A stretch of DNA of 64,000 nt from an uncultured Magnetospirillum sp. (GCF_903853455.1 NZ_CAINTR010000164.1:1-64000), one strand, 5' to 3'. Shown: positions 37,491 through 47,013, numbered from the stretch's first letter. A program made the numbers and translations. Notes: generated from the letters alone by a model not told the origin.

Positions 37491-39413
37491 CTACAACTGA
37501 ACCTGGGTGCCCAGTTCCACCACCCGGCCGGCGGGGATACGGAAGAAGTCGGTGGCGCTGACCGCGTTGCGGCTCATCACCACGAACAAGCGTTCGCGCC
37601 ATTCCGCCATCTCGGGATGGACCGAGGCGATCAGGGTCTCGCGTCCCAGGAAGAACGAAGTGTCCATCATGTCGAATTCCAGGCCGAACGCCTTGCACAG
37701 GCGCAGCACCCGGGGAATGTCGGGCTCCTGGACGAAGCCGTAGCGCACGGTGATGCGGTAGAAGCCTTCGGCGAGGCCTTCCACCACCACCCGGTCGCGG
37801 GCGGCGACGCGGGGAATGTCCTCGGTCTGCACCGTCATGAACACCACCCGCTGATGCAGCGCCTTGTTGTGCTTCAGGTTGTGCAGCAGGGCGATGGGAA
37901 CGGTGGCGGTGTCGCCGGTCATGAAGATGGCGGTGCCGCGCACCCGGATGATGTTGGTGGAGTCCTTCTGCTGCTTCAGGAACATGTCCAGCGGCAAGGC
38001 ACCCTCGGCTAGACGCTTGGTCAGGATCTGGCGGCCGCGCCGCCAGGTGGCCATCAGCAGGAACATGGCGGCGCCCACCGCCAGCGGGAACCAGCCGCCA
38101 TTGGCGACCTTCAGCAGGTTGGCGCCGAAAAAGGCCAGATCGACCACCAGGAATCCGGCCCCCACCGCGAGGCACAGGGCCAGCGGCCACTTCCATTGGA
38201 ACCGCGCCACCACCAGGGCCAGCACGGTGGTGGCCGCCATGGTGCCGGTGACGGCGATGCCGTAGGCGGCGGCCAGGTTGGTGGAACTCTTGAAGCCGAC
38301 CACCAGGGCGATGATGGCCACCAGCAGGCCCCAATTGGCGCGCGGGATGTAGATCTGCCCCTCTTCCTCGTCCGAGGTGTGCTTGATCTCCAGCCGGGGC
38401 GAGTAGCCCAGCTGCACCGCCTGACGCGACAGCGAGAACACCCCCGAAATCACCGCCTGACTGGCGATCACCGTGGCCAAGGTCGACAGCACCACCATGG
38501 GGTAGAGGCCGATGTCGGGCACCAGCAGGTAGAACGGGTTCTTGGCGGCTTCCGGGTTGTCCAGCATCAGCGCCGCCTGGCCGAAATAGTTCAGCACCAA
38601 CGCCGGCAGGACCAGGACGAACCAGGATAGCTGGATGGGCAGCTTGCCGAAATGGCCCATATCGGCGTACAGCGCCTCGCCGCCGGTCACCGCCAGCACC
38701 ACCGAGCCCAGCACGATGAAGGCGATCCAGCCGTGGGCGAACAGGAAGGTGAAGCCATAGGCCGGGTTCAGCGAGCCGAGGACGGCGGGATGGTCGATCA
38801 CCTCGACCAGACCCAGTGCGCCCAGGGCGAAGAACCACACCACCATCACCGGCCCGAACAGCCGGCCGACCAGTTCGGTGCCGTGGCTCTGGATGGCGAA
38901 CAGGGCGGTCAGCACCACCAGGGTGATGGGAACGACGAAGGGGGTGAAGATCGGCGTCCCCACCTCGAGGCCTTCCACCGCCGACAGCACCGAAATGGCC
39001 GGGGTGATCATGCCGTCGCCGTAGAACAGGGCGGCGCCGATCAGACCCAGCACCATCAGGATGCCCACATGGTTCTTGTCGGTGCCGGTGGCGCGCAGCG
39101 CCAGGGCCAGCAGGGCGAGGATGCCGCCCTCGCCCCTGTTGTCGGCGCGCATGACGAACAGTACGTATTTGAGCGAGACGACGATGATGAGGGCCCAGAA
39201 CACCAGCGAGGCGATGCCGTAGATGTTCTCCGGCGTCAGCGGCACCCCGTGGTCGGGGTCGAAGCATTCCTTGAGGGTGTAGAGCGGGCTGGTGCCGATA
39301 TCGCCGTAGACCACCCCCATGGCGGCCAGCGACAGCCCGGTCAGGCGCCGAAGGTCGGCCGGTTGCTTAGGAGCGGCGGCGGCGGGGGGGGGGAGGGGGG
39401 CTGCTGCTTCCAT
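37491..39413 (-). CDS. kup: Kup-type potassium uptake protein (second of a tandem pair)
   Basis: A 640-residue K+/H+ symporter with about twelve membrane helices in the first 450 residues and a cytoplasmic C-terminal domain. The Kup signature VVYGDIGTSPLYTLKE is near the N-terminus, then DNRGEGGILALLALAL and FYGDGMITPAISVLSAVEG. The N-terminal 20 residues are Pro/Ala-rich. It lies one base after the stop of the other kup gene, so the pair is one transcript. Two Kup paralogues in tandem are found in several alphaproteobacteria. Confidence 0.95.
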   Translation of the reverse strand: MEAAAPLPPPAAAAPKQPADLRRLTGLSLAAMGVVYGDIGTSPLYTLKECFDPDHGVPLTPENIYGIASLVFWALIIVVSLKYVLFVMRADNRGEGGILALLALALRATGTDKNHVGILMVLGLIGAALFYGDGMITPAISVLSAVEGLEVGTPIFTPFVVPITLVVLTALFAIQSHGTELVGRLFGPVMVVWFFALGALGLVEVIDHPAVLGSLNPAYGFTFLFAHGWIAFIVLGSVVLAVTGGEALYADMGHFGKLPIQLSWFVLVLPALVLNYFGQAALMLDNPEAAKNPFYLLVPDIGLYPMVVLSTLATVIASQAVISGVFSLSRQAVQLGYSPRLEIKHTSDEEEGQIYIPRANWGLLVAIIALVVGFKSSTNLAAAYGIAVTGTMAATTVLALVVARFQWKWPLALCLAVGAGFLVVDLAFFGANLLKVANGGWFPLAVGAAMFLLMATWRRGRQILTKRLAEGALPLDMFLKQQKDSTNIIRVRGTAIFMTGDTATVPIALLHNLKHNKALHQRVVFMTVQTEDIPRVAARDRVVVEGLAEGFYRITVRYGFVQEPDIPRVLRLCKAFGLEFDMMDTSFFLGRETLIASVHPEMAEWRERLFVVMSRNAVSATDFFRIPAGRVVELGTQVQL

Positions 39414-39414
39414 C

Positions 39415-41307
39415 CTATATCTCGATCTGGCTTCCCAGCTCGACCACGCGGTTGCTGGGCAGGTGGAAGAAGTCCATGGCGCTGGTGGCCATACGGGCCA
39501 GGGCGGCGAACAACTGGTCGCGCCAGCCGGCCAAGCCTTTCTTGGGCAGCGGGATCAGGGTCTCGCGCGACACGAAATACGATACCGACATGGGCTCGTA
39601 GAAGAAGCCCAACTGGTCGGTGCGGGCCTGGGCCAGCGCCTTGGGGATGTTGGGGCTTTCCATGAAGCCGTAGCGCAGGAACAGCCGATGGAAGCTGGGC
39701 GACAACAGCTTGTGCTCCAGCCGGCGCTCGTCGGACACGAACGGCGTCTCTTCCACCAGCACGGTCAGCAGCACCACCCGCTCGTGGATGATCTTGTTGT
39801 GCTTCAAATTGTGCAACAGGGCGATGGGCACGCCTTCCGATGTGCCGGTCAGGAACACGGCGGTGCCGGGCACGCGGGGCACCCGGTCGGACAGGCTGGC
39901 CAGGAAATCCGCCACCGGGAAGGCGTCGGCCTTCAGGCGGGCCAGCAGGCGCTGGCGGCCCTGCTTCCAGGTGATCAGCACGCAGAACACCGTCAGGCCG
40001 ATGGCCAGCGGGAACCAGCCGCCCTCGGGGATCTTCATGAGGTTGGCGCTGAAGAAGGCGACGTCCACCACCAGGAATATTCCCAGCAGGATGTTGGTTC
40101 CGCGCCCGCGTTGGTTCCACAGCAGCCGCATCACCAGCGCCGCCAGCAAGGTGCTGATCAGCATGGTGCCGGTCACCGCCACGCCGTAGGCCGCCGCCAG
40201 ATTGCTGGAGGTCTTGAACCCCAGCACCAGGATGATGACGAACACCATCAGCATCCAGTTGATGAAGGGCAGATAGATCTGCCCCATCTCCTGCTCCGAG
40301 GTGTGGATGATCTCCATGCGCGGCAGGAAGCTGAGCTGGATGGCCTGGCGCGACATGGAGAAGGCCCCCGAGATCACCGCCTGCGAAGCGATCACCGTCG
40401 CCAGGGTGGCCAGCACCACCAGCGGCAGCGCCATATGGGCCGGCGCCATGCGGAAGAACGGGTTCTCGATGGCCGAGGGATCGGTGATCAGCAGGGCGCC
40501 CTGGCCGAAATAGTTCAGCACCAGCGCCGGCAGCACCAGGATGTACCAGGCCAGCCGGATGGGCAGGCGGCCGAAATGGCCCATATCGGCATACAGCGCC
40601 TCGGCTCCGGTCACCGCCAGCACCACCGAGCCCAGCGCCAGGAAGCCGCTGGCGCCGTGGCTGAACAGGAACATCAGGCCGTAATGGGGGCTGAGCGCCG
40701 CCAGGACGCTGGGGGCGTGGCTGATGTTCTTGACCCCCAGGACGGCCAGGGTGGCGAACCAGACCAGCATCACCGGCCCGAACATCTTGCCCACCAGGTC
40801 GGTGCCGTGGGCCTGGATGGCGAACAGCACGATCAGGATGACGATGGTCAGCGGCACCACCCATTGCTCCAGATGGGGCGCGGCGATCTGCAATCCCTCC
40901 ACCGCCGACAGCACCGAGATCGCCGGGGTGATGATGCTGTCGCCGTAGAACAGGGCGGCGGCGAAGATGCCCAGGATCACCACGGCATGGCCGAGGCGGG
41001 GCGACTTCTCCTCGGCGACGCGGGCCACCAGGGACAGCAGCGCCAGGCAGCCGCCCTCGCCCCGGTTGTCGGCGCGCATGATCACGATCACGTATTTGAT
41101 CGAGACGATGATGGTGATGGCCCAGAAGATCAGCGACAGGATGCCCAGGATGTTGCCGCGCTCCAGCGGCAGCGGATTGGAGCCGGCCAGGCACTCCTTC
41201 AGCGTGTAGAGCGGGCTGGTGCCGATGTCGCCATAGACCACGCCGATGGCGGCGAGCATCAGGCCGGCAACGTTCCGGGACTTCGCGTCGCCCGGCTGGG
41301 CCGTCAT
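39415..41307 (-). CDS. kup: Kup-type potassium uptake protein (first of a tandem pair)
   Basis: A 630-residue paralogue of the protein encoded directly downstream. The hallmarks are the same: GVVYGDIGTSPLYTLKECL, DNRGEGGCLALLSL and FYGDSIITPAISVLSAVEG. Both retain the charged residues of the transport path as far as they can be judged by eye, so both should work. They clearly differ in sequence (for example in the loops after TM4 and in the C-terminal domain), so the duplication is old. The start ATG at 41307 is followed by a short polar N-terminus. Confidence 0.95.
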   Translation of the reverse strand: MTAQPGDAKSRNVAGLMLAAIGVVYGDIGTSPLYTLKECLAGSNPLPLERGNILGILSLIFWAITIIVSIKYVIVIMRADNRGEGGCLALLSLVARVAEEKSPRLGHAVVILGIFAAALFYGDSIITPAISVLSAVEGLQIAAPHLEQWVVPLTIVILIVLFAIQAHGTDLVGKMFGPVMLVWFATLAVLGVKNISHAPSVLAALSPHYGLMFLFSHGASGFLALGSVVLAVTGAEALYADMGHFGRLPIRLAWYILVLPALVLNYFGQGALLITDPSAIENPFFRMAPAHMALPLVVLATLATVIASQAVISGAFSMSRQAIQLSFLPRMEIIHTSEQEMGQIYLPFINWMLMVFVIILVLGFKTSSNLAAAYGVAVTGTMLISTLLAALVMRLLWNQRGRGTNILLGIFLVVDVAFFSANLMKIPEGGWFPLAIGLTVFCVLITWKQGRQRLLARLKADAFPVADFLASLSDRVPRVPGTAVFLTGTSEGVPIALLHNLKHNKIIHERVVLLTVLVEETPFVSDERRLEHKLLSPSFHRLFLRYGFMESPNIPKALAQARTDQLGFFYEPMSVSYFVSRETLIPLPKKGLAGWRDQLFAALARMATSAMDFFHLPSNRVVELGSQIEI

Positions 41308-41362
41308 GTCAGGTATCCCCCTTAGGTCTCAGCGCACATGCCTACCCGGAATGGGCCAGGAG

Positions 41363-42094
41363 TCAAGCGTCCTGAGAATGCATCAATTCATCGACGAAGG
41401 CCGGAACCAGCTCGGAGGCCAGGCCGGAACGGGCTTCGTGGAACAGGCTGGCGCCTTCCGATGGCTCCAGGTTGAGCTCGACGGCGCGGGCCTTGCCCCG
41501 GCGGCGCACATGGGCGACGAAGCCGGCCGCCGGGTAGACGTGGCCGGAGGTGCCGATGGAGACGAACAGGGCGCAGTCGTCCAGCGCCGCGAAGATGCGG
41601 TCCATGTCCAGCGGCATCTCGCCGAACCACACCACATGTGGTCGCAAGGTTCCGGTGCGGCCGCAATCGGGGCAGGCATGGGAGGTGTCGAGGTCGGCGC
41701 TCCAGTCGAACGGCTCGTTGCAGCGCTGGCAGCGGATTTTCAGCAACTCGCCATGCATGTGGATCAGGGCGGTCGAGCCGGCGCGTTCGTGCAGGTCGTC
41801 GATGTTCTGGGTGACGATCAGCACCCGGCCCGGCCATTCCCGCTCCAGCCGCGCCAGCGCTTGGTGGGCGGGGTTGGGGACGATTCCGGTTTCGGCCAGA
41901 TGGCGCCGCCTGTCGTTGTAGAAAGCGTGGACCATGGCCGGATCGCGGCGGAACCCTTCCGGGGTGGCCACGTCCTCCAGCCGCACCTTGCTCCAGATGC
42001 CGTCCTTGTCGCGAAAGGTGTCCAGGCCGGATTCCTAGGAAATGCCGGCGCCGGTCAGAATGACGATGGTGTCACCCGGGGAAGGGTACGACAT
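41363..42094 (-). pseudogene. cobB: Sirtuin NAD-dependent deacylase CobB interrupted by an in-frame amber codon
   Basis: Read through, the frame gives a 243-codon CobB. It opens with MSYPSPGDTIVILTGAGIS, then a TAG at 42037-42035, then ESGLDTFRDKDGIWSKV. In intact sirtuins this is GAGIS-x-ESGI, so exactly one residue is replaced by the stop, within the NAD-binding motif. The remainder is intact: TQNIDDLHERAG, HMHGELLKIRC, zinc cysteines CQRC and CPDC, RPHVVWFGEMP. The TAG could be a CAG by a single C-to-T change or a sequencing error. Translation from an internal ATG at 41986 would lack the NAD-binding loop. The gene lies 55 bases from the first kup gene, in the same orientation. Confidence 0.85.
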
Positions 42095-42245
42095 GTCGGT
42101 CTCCATGGCCGAAAGGCAGGGGGATTTTAGCCATAAGTCGGATATATGGCGAATATCACATTTGGGGCCTTCTCCGGGACCTTGATTCAATAGAGGATCA
42201 AGCCAAGCAAGAGAGTCCCGCCGGGACCGCCAGGGGAGGATGACC

Positions 42246-42458
42246 ATGTCCAAGATCATGCAGGGGGCGGCCGAGAGCGGCCCCACGGCACCGCCGCGCG
42301 CCAGGAGCCTCGGGGTATCCGGTGGCTGGTGGGCAGGGGCGGCGCGCGCCCTGGGGATTTCCGCCGCCACCGACGGCGGTGCCGGGCGGGCCTTCGACTT
42401 CACCGCCATGCACCGTTCGCTCAGCAGCCTGGAGCGGAAGCCGCCAGCCGGAGAATAA
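42246..42458 (+). CDS. Possible small protein of 70 residues
   Basis: An ORF beginning MSKIMQGAAESG and ending KPPAGE, preceded by a strong GGGGAGG site seven bases from the ATG at 42246 (an ATG at 42240 is too close to it). The sequence is Ala/Gly/Arg-rich with no recognised family; a hydrophobic centre SGGWWAGAARALGIS could form a helix. It is divergent from the broken cobB. The good ribosome binding site is the main argument for it. Confidence 0.4.
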   Translation: MSKIMQGAAESGPTAPPRARSLGVSGGWWAGAARALGISAATDGGAGRAFDFTAMHRSLSSLERKPPAGE

Positions 42459-42554
42459 GACGCGCAAGGATTGTATTTGCAATTAAAGATGGTGACTGAC
42501 CGCAGGGTCGTCTGCTAAGGTCTGTATAAGGCAGGCAACAATCGCCAAAGACGG

Positions 42555-43301
42555 ATGGCAGCCATGACGCAACAATCCCAAAGCGCCTGTAATGGCAGAG
42601 TGACCCGCGAATTAAGCGTAGAATCCCTGCTGCCGTGGCAGATGGTGACGCTCGGCAGTGGGTTGATGCTGCAGGCCTCCTGCTTGGACCTGCGGTCCGA
42701 GGCCGCGGCCTTGCAGGCGGAGTTCGCGGCGGCCGACGCCGCCGTCGGCCCGGCGGGACGGGCTTTCCTGGCGTCGGATGGCAGTTGGTCCACCATGGCT
42801 CTGGTGCAGCGCTCTCGCTTGGGGGTTCTCGCCGCCGGGCTTCCCACCCCGAACCTCGAGCATATGCCCAGTGTCGCCGCCCTGCTGTCCCGGTCCAATT
42901 GGACCGTGGTCGGCTGCCATCTGGTCAGGCAGCCGCCGCACGGCACCTTGCCGTGGCACTTCGAGGATCAGGCGCCGTATTCGCAGGAAAGCCGCTTGCT
43001 GGTGCCCATCCACGCCCCCGATGGCGCCGAGACCCTGATCGGACACGAAAGCGTCGCCTATCCCGCCGGCATGGGGTGGACGGGGGACTTCAATTTTCCG
43101 CATCAGGTGGAGAATCCGACGGAGTCCCAACGGATCATTCTCATCGTCGATGTGGTCTCCGGGCCGGAGGTGCGGCGGTTGCTGCCGCCGGCCCTGATGG
43201 ATAAGCTCCCCCTTCGCCGCGCCTTGGCCGGCGAGGCCAGGAACCGTCTCCTCCAGTGGCGGGCCAGCCGTTCGGAACCGGGCTTCTCCGCGCCCTACTG
43301 A
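42555..43301 (+). CDS. Aspartyl/asparaginyl beta-hydroxylase family protein
   Basis: A 248-residue protein with an Fe(II)/2-oxoglutarate-dependent hydroxylase-like cupin core. The C-terminal half holds the family signature: GTLPWHFEDQAPYSQESRLL with a His and acid ligands, then HESVAYPAGMGW and FPHQVENPTESQRIILIVD with the second His and the Arg that would bind 2-oxoglutarate. The first ~100 residues are variable. The start is ATG 42555 or 42564; both are plausible. The substrate is unknown. The gene is followed after 122 bases by the DsbD-like gene. Confidence 0.75.
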   Translation: MAAMTQQSQSACNGRVTRELSVESLLPWQMVTLGSGLMLQASCLDLRSEAAALQAEFAAADAAVGPAGRAFLASDGSWSTMALVQRSRLGVLAAGLPTPNLEHMPSVAALLSRSNWTVVGCHLVRQPPHGTLPWHFEDQAPYSQESRLLVPIHAPDGAETLIGHESVAYPAGMGWTGDFNFPHQVENPTESQRIILIVDVVSGPEVRRLLPPALMDKLPLRRALAGEARNRLLQWRASRSEPGFSAPY

Positions 43302-43423
43302 AGCCTGCCGGCTCCTTGCTCCGTCGAATTCAGCGAGCAGGCTGCGGGAGGGGCGTCGCCATCATTGACACTACCGCCGCCCCGGTGCTGTTGTTCCTGC
43401 CGCGTATGGAACAAGGAACGGTC

Positions 43424-45532
43424 ATGGGTGTGATGCGGGTGCTGCTGGCGGCTGTGATGGTTTGGGGCTGGTCCGTCGTCACGGCCGCCGCCGACAGCGT
43501 CGCCGATTCGGACTGGACCAAGAGCGAATCGGGCAAGGTCCGGCTGATCTCCGCCACCACCGCCACCGGGACCGCCGCGACCCTGGGGCTCGGCCTGCAA
43601 TTCCAGTTGGAGCCGGGCTGGAAGATCTATTGGCGCAGTCCCGGCGACGCCGGCTATCCCCCCAAGCTCGACTGGAGCGGTTCGGGCAATCTGGGCGAGC
43701 CGGTCCTGCGCTGGCCGGCACCGCACCGCTTCGTGCTGGCGGGGCTCCAGAACCACGGCTATATGGGCGAGGTGGTGTTGCCCATCGAGGCGCCGGTGCT
43801 GTCGCCGGGGCAGCCGGTGAGCCTGAGGGTGGCGGTGGATTTCCTGGCCTGCGCCCAGATCTGCGTGCCGCAGCATGCCGATCTCGCCCTCGACCTGCCG
43901 GCCGGCGTCGCCGAGCCCTCCGTCTTCGCCCATGACATCGGCCGCTTCGCCGCCCTGGTTCCCGGCGACGGCGCCCGCCACGGCCTGACCCTGGACAGCG
44001 TCGAGGCCATCGGCGACGGCGACGCCTCGCTGCTGCGCCTGTCGCTCACGGCCGCCGAGGCGCTGGGCGAGCCCGACGCCTTCATCGAGTCCGATGACGT
44101 CGCCACCTTCGAGCAGCCGCGCGTCACCCTGTCTCCCGACAAGCGCCACGCGGTGATCGAGGTGCCGGTCGCAGCCCACACCCTGCAAAAGCCCCTGGCC
44201 GGCGCCGCGCTGCGCGTCACCGTGGTGGATGGGCTGCGGTCGCTGGAAGCGGCGGTCACGCCGGTGGCGGGCGTTGCCGCGCCGGCTCCGGCCTTGGCCG
44301 GCGGCGCCGGATTGCTGGCCATGATGGCGGTGGCGCTGCTGGGCGGGCTGATCCTCAACCTGATGCCCTGCGTGCTGCCGGTGCTGTCGATCAAGGTCCT
44401 GGGCGTGCTGGGCCATGGTGGCGGCGAACGCTCCCATGTGCGGGCCAGCTTCCTGGCCTCGGCCACCGGCATCGTGGTGTCGTTCCTGGCCCTGGCGGCA
44501 CTGGCCATATCGGTCAAGGAGGCCGGCGCGGCGGTGGGCTGGGGCATCCAGTTCCAGCACCCCGGCTTCCTCGCCGCCATGGTGGTGCTGCTGGGGCTGT
44601 TCGCCGCCAATCTGTGGGGCGCGTTCGAAGTCCCCATGCCGGTTTGGCTGCTGAATCGCAAGAGTGGCGGCATTCCCCACCATACCGTGCTGGGCCACTT
44701 CATGTCGGGAGCCTTCGCCACCCTGCTGGCGACCCCCTGCTCGGCGCCCTTCCTGGGAACCGCCATCGGCTTCGCCCTGGCGCGCGGTCCCGGCGAAATC
44801 GTCGCCATCTTCGCCAGCCTCGGTCTCGGCATGGCCGCCCCCTATCTGACGGTGGCGGCATGGCCCGACGCGGCGCTGCGGCTGCCCAAGCCCGGCGGCT
44901 GGATGATCACGGTCCGCAAGATGCTGGGGGTGGCGCTGGCCGGAACCGGACTCTGGCTGCTGACCGTGCTGGCGGTCCAGGCCGGGCCGCTGGCCGCGCT
45001 GGTCTCGGGCGGCGCGGTGGCTGGCGCGGTGGCGGTGCTGGCGTTGAAGCCCCGCATGCCGGAATCGTCGCGCTCGGCGGTGGGGGCCTGTGTCGTCGCC
45101 CTGGCCGGACTGGCGGTGGCGGCCCCCTACCGCGTCGGCGAGGTCGGCGAAGCGGCTGCCCCCCCGACCAGCGGCATTCCCTGGATCGTCTTCGACCGCG
45201 CCGCCATCCCCGCCCTGGTGGGAGACGGCAAGCTGGTCTTCGTCGATGTCACCGCCGACTGGTGTATCACCTGCAAGGTCAACAAGGCGGCGGTGGTGGC
45301 GCGCGGCGCGGTGGCACGCCGCCTGTCCGCCACCGGCGTCGTCGCCATGAAAGCCGACTGGACCAAACCCGACGAGGCCATTTCGCGCTACCTCGCCGCC
45401 TTTGGCCGCTACGGCATTCCGTTCAACGCGGTCTACGGCCCCGCCGCGCCGGAGGGGCTGCCGCTGTCGGAGCTACTGAGCGAGTCCGAGGTGCTGGCGG
45501 CTCTGGACAAGGCGGCCGGCGCGGCACGTTAG
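43424..45532 (+). CDS. DsbD/ScsB-type protein-disulfide reductase
   Basis: A 702-residue membrane protein that would carry electrons from cytoplasmic thioredoxin to the periplasm. After a signal peptide (1-23) is a periplasmic domain with FLACAQICVPQHADL, whose cysteine pair is the acceptor. About eight transmembrane helices follow, with the two redox cysteines in LMPCVLPVLSIKV and TPCSAPFLGT. The C-terminal thioredoxin domain has ADWCITCK with C614 and C617. All three cysteine pairs are present. The ScsB-like N-domain suggests a role in copper or periplasmic redox stress. The start at 43424 has AAGGA upstream; an in-frame ATG at 43256 lies within the previous gene. Confidence 0.9.
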   Translation: MGVMRVLLAAVMVWGWSVVTAAADSVADSDWTKSESGKVRLISATTATGTAATLGLGLQFQLEPGWKIYWRSPGDAGYPPKLDWSGSGNLGEPVLRWPAPHRFVLAGLQNHGYMGEVVLPIEAPVLSPGQPVSLRVAVDFLACAQICVPQHADLALDLPAGVAEPSVFAHDIGRFAALVPGDGARHGLTLDSVEAIGDGDASLLRLSLTAAEALGEPDAFIESDDVATFEQPRVTLSPDKRHAVIEVPVAAHTLQKPLAGAALRVTVVDGLRSLEAAVTPVAGVAAPAPALAGGAGLLAMMAVALLGGLILNLMPCVLPVLSIKVLGVLGHGGGERSHVRASFLASATGIVVSFLALAALAISVKEAGAAVGWGIQFQHPGFLAAMVVLLGLFAANLWGAFEVPMPVWLLNRKSGGIPHHTVLGHFMSGAFATLLATPCSAPFLGTAIGFALARGPGEIVAIFASLGLGMAAPYLTVAAWPDAALRLPKPGGWMITVRKMLGVALAGTGLWLLTVLAVQAGPLAALVSGGAVAGAVAVLALKPRMPESSRSAVGACVVALAGLAVAAPYRVGEVGEAAAPPTSGIPWIVFDRAAIPALVGDGKLVFVDVTADWCITCKVNKAAVVARGAVARRLSATGVVAMKADWTKPDEAISRYLAAFGRYGIPFNAVYGPAAPEGLPLSELLSESEVLAALDKAAGAAR

Positions 45533-45942
45533 GCCCGCCGGACCCGGACCACCACGTCCACCCCGAGGATGGTCATGCCCGACGGCGGTTGCGGCAGGCC
45601 GACCACCATGGGCTGATCGCCGGGGATGTCCTCGATCCGTCCGCTGACCTCGTCGAAGAAGTGATGGTGTTCGCTGGTGTTGGTGCAGAACCAAGTGCGG
45701 TCGCCGACCCCGACGCGGCGCAGCAGCCCGGCGTCGGCGAAGTGGTTGAGCGTGTTGTAGACCGTGGCCAGCGACATCTTGAGGCCGGCATCGGCCAATT
45801 CGCGATGAAAGGATTCCGGCGCCAGATGGCGACGCCCGCCCTCGCGGATGATTCGCATCACCCCCAGGCGCTGGCCCGTGGGCCGGATCCCCGTCGCGCG
45901 AAGACGCTCACCATCCAACCGGCTCTGATCGCTGACAGCCAT
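45529..45942 (-). CDS. irr: Fur-family iron response regulator, Irr-like
   Basis: A 137-residue Fur-superfamily repressor. The winged helix contains RPTGQRLGVMRII and LATVYNTLNHFADAGLLRRV. The dimer domain has SEHHHFFDEVSGRIEDI with the HHH at 92-94, as in alphaproteobacterial Irr, which binds heme there. The CxxC zinc pairs of Fur are absent, which again fits Irr. Irr regulates heme and iron genes and is degraded or inactivated by heme. It converges on the DsbD-like gene with a 4-base overlap. The upstream AT-rich segment 45950-45985 probably contains its own promoter. Confidence 0.85.
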   Translation of the reverse strand: MAVSDQSRLDGERLRATGIRPTGQRLGVMRIIREGGRRHLAPESFHRELADAGLKMSLATVYNTLNHFADAGLLRRVGVGDRTWFCTNTSEHHHFFDEVSGRIEDIPGDQPMVVGLPQPPSGMTILGVDVVVRVRRA

Positions 45943-46049
45943 GGGCGAACAACCTATTAACTGGAATTACTTGCATTATGAATTTCCCAAATGCCCCCTT
46001 CCGTTTCAAGGCCTATGACAGCGAATGGCCTTTGGTCATACCTCGTCCA

Positions 46050-46071
46050 CCGGTCGCTTCAGGGCGACCGG
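46050..46071 (-). terminator. Stem-loop after mlaA
   Basis: CCGGTCGC (46050-46057) pairs perfectly with GCGACCGG (46064-46071). It lies 27 bases after the mlaA stop on the minus strand. No T-run follows. Confidence 0.5.
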
Positions 46072-46098
46072 GGCAAGGGCGGCGGAAGCTTCGTTGTC

Positions 46099-47013
46099 TT
46101 ACTTCTTGGGATCGACGAATTCGACGGCGCTGGGCTTGGCCTTGGGATCGGCCTTGGTCCCTTCGCCGCTGACCGGCGCGGCCGCAGGCGGTGCGGACAC
46201 GGTCGGAGCGGGCGAGGATGCGGCGGCCGGCTGAGCCTGTCCCCCGGTGGTCGCGGCGGCCGGATGAGCCTCGTGCGCCGGCCGTTGTCCCCGCAGCGAG
46301 GCGGCGATGGCGGCGTCGCGGCTTTGGCGATAGAGGCTGCGGATGGCGGCATATTCGTCGAGCGAGGTCCGTCGCAATTCCTTCATGGGGTCGAGAAGCT
46401 GGGTGCGGGTGTCCACCGTTTCGACACCCAGCTGGACGTTGTTGAAGACGTTCAGCCCCTGCGACATCATCAGCGCTCCGGTGGGATGGGCCCAGTAATC
46501 GGCCACCCGGCCGGTGCCGTCGCGCAGATTGGATGGCCCCAGGAACGGCAGCATCAGATAGGGGCCTTCCTCGAAGCCCCAGGCTCCCAGCGTCACGCCG
46601 ATGTCGGTCTGGTGCGACTTGGCGCCGCCGCTGTCGGCCACGGCGTCCTGGAAGCCGAGCAGTCCGAAGGTGGAGTTGATCATGAACCGGCCGAGCGCAT
46701 CGGCGGCGGCGGCGGGATTTCCCTGCAGCAGATCGTTGCCGGCGACGTAGGGCTCTTCCAGATTGATCAGAAAGCTGTGAATGGCTTGGCGCAGCCAGTC
46801 GGGGAGATTGTCGCGATAGCCTTCGGCGAACGGCGCCATGATATGGTCGTCGAGGAACATGTTCATGTCGAACAGGGCGCGGTTGGTCGGCTCCAGCGGG
46901 TCGTTGACGGCCAGCGCCTCGGCCCGTTCCTCGGGATCCTCGGGAAGGGTGGCGCAGCCGGCAAGGGTCATCATCGCCGCCACGGCAGCCAAGGAAACCA
47001 AACGACGCAGCAT
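46099..47013 (-). CDS. mlaA: MlaA/VacJ family phospholipid-transport lipoprotein
   Basis: A 304-residue outer-membrane lipoprotein. The lipobox TLAGC follows a signal peptide from ATG 47013 (AGGAGGG upstream). The body has NDPLEPTNRALFDMNMFLDD and RFMINSTFGLLGFQDAVADS, the MlaA hallmarks, and GPYLMLPFLGPSNLRDGTGR. A C-terminal Ala/Pro/Glu-rich tail of about 60 residues is longer than in E. coli. MlaA removes mislocalised phospholipids from the outer leaflet and passes them to MlaC; no other mla gene is next to it here. Confidence 0.92.
   Translation of the reverse strand: MLRRLVSLAAVAAMMTLAGCATLPEDPEERAEALAVNDPLEPTNRALFDMNMFLDDHIMAPFAEGYRDNLPDWLRQAIHSFLINLEEPYVAGNDLLQGNPAAAADALGRFMINSTFGLLGFQDAVADSGGAKSHQTDIGVTLGAWGFEEGPYLMLPFLGPSNLRDGTGRVADYWAHPTGALMMSQGLNVFNNVQLGVETVDTRTQLLDPMKELRRTSLDEYAAIRSLYRQSRDAAIAASLRGQRPAHEAHPAAATTGGQAQPAAASSPAPTVSAPPAAAPVSGEGTKADPKAKPSAVEFVDPKK

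Noticed and set aside
38652-41325. Long plus-strand frames opposite the kup genes
   Set aside because: Antisense shadows rich in Gln, His and Gly; the Kup reading is certain on the minus strand.
45950-45985. Irr operator (ICE box) upstream of irr
   Set aside because: The segment is AT-rich, but I could not find a convincing ICE-type inverted repeat.
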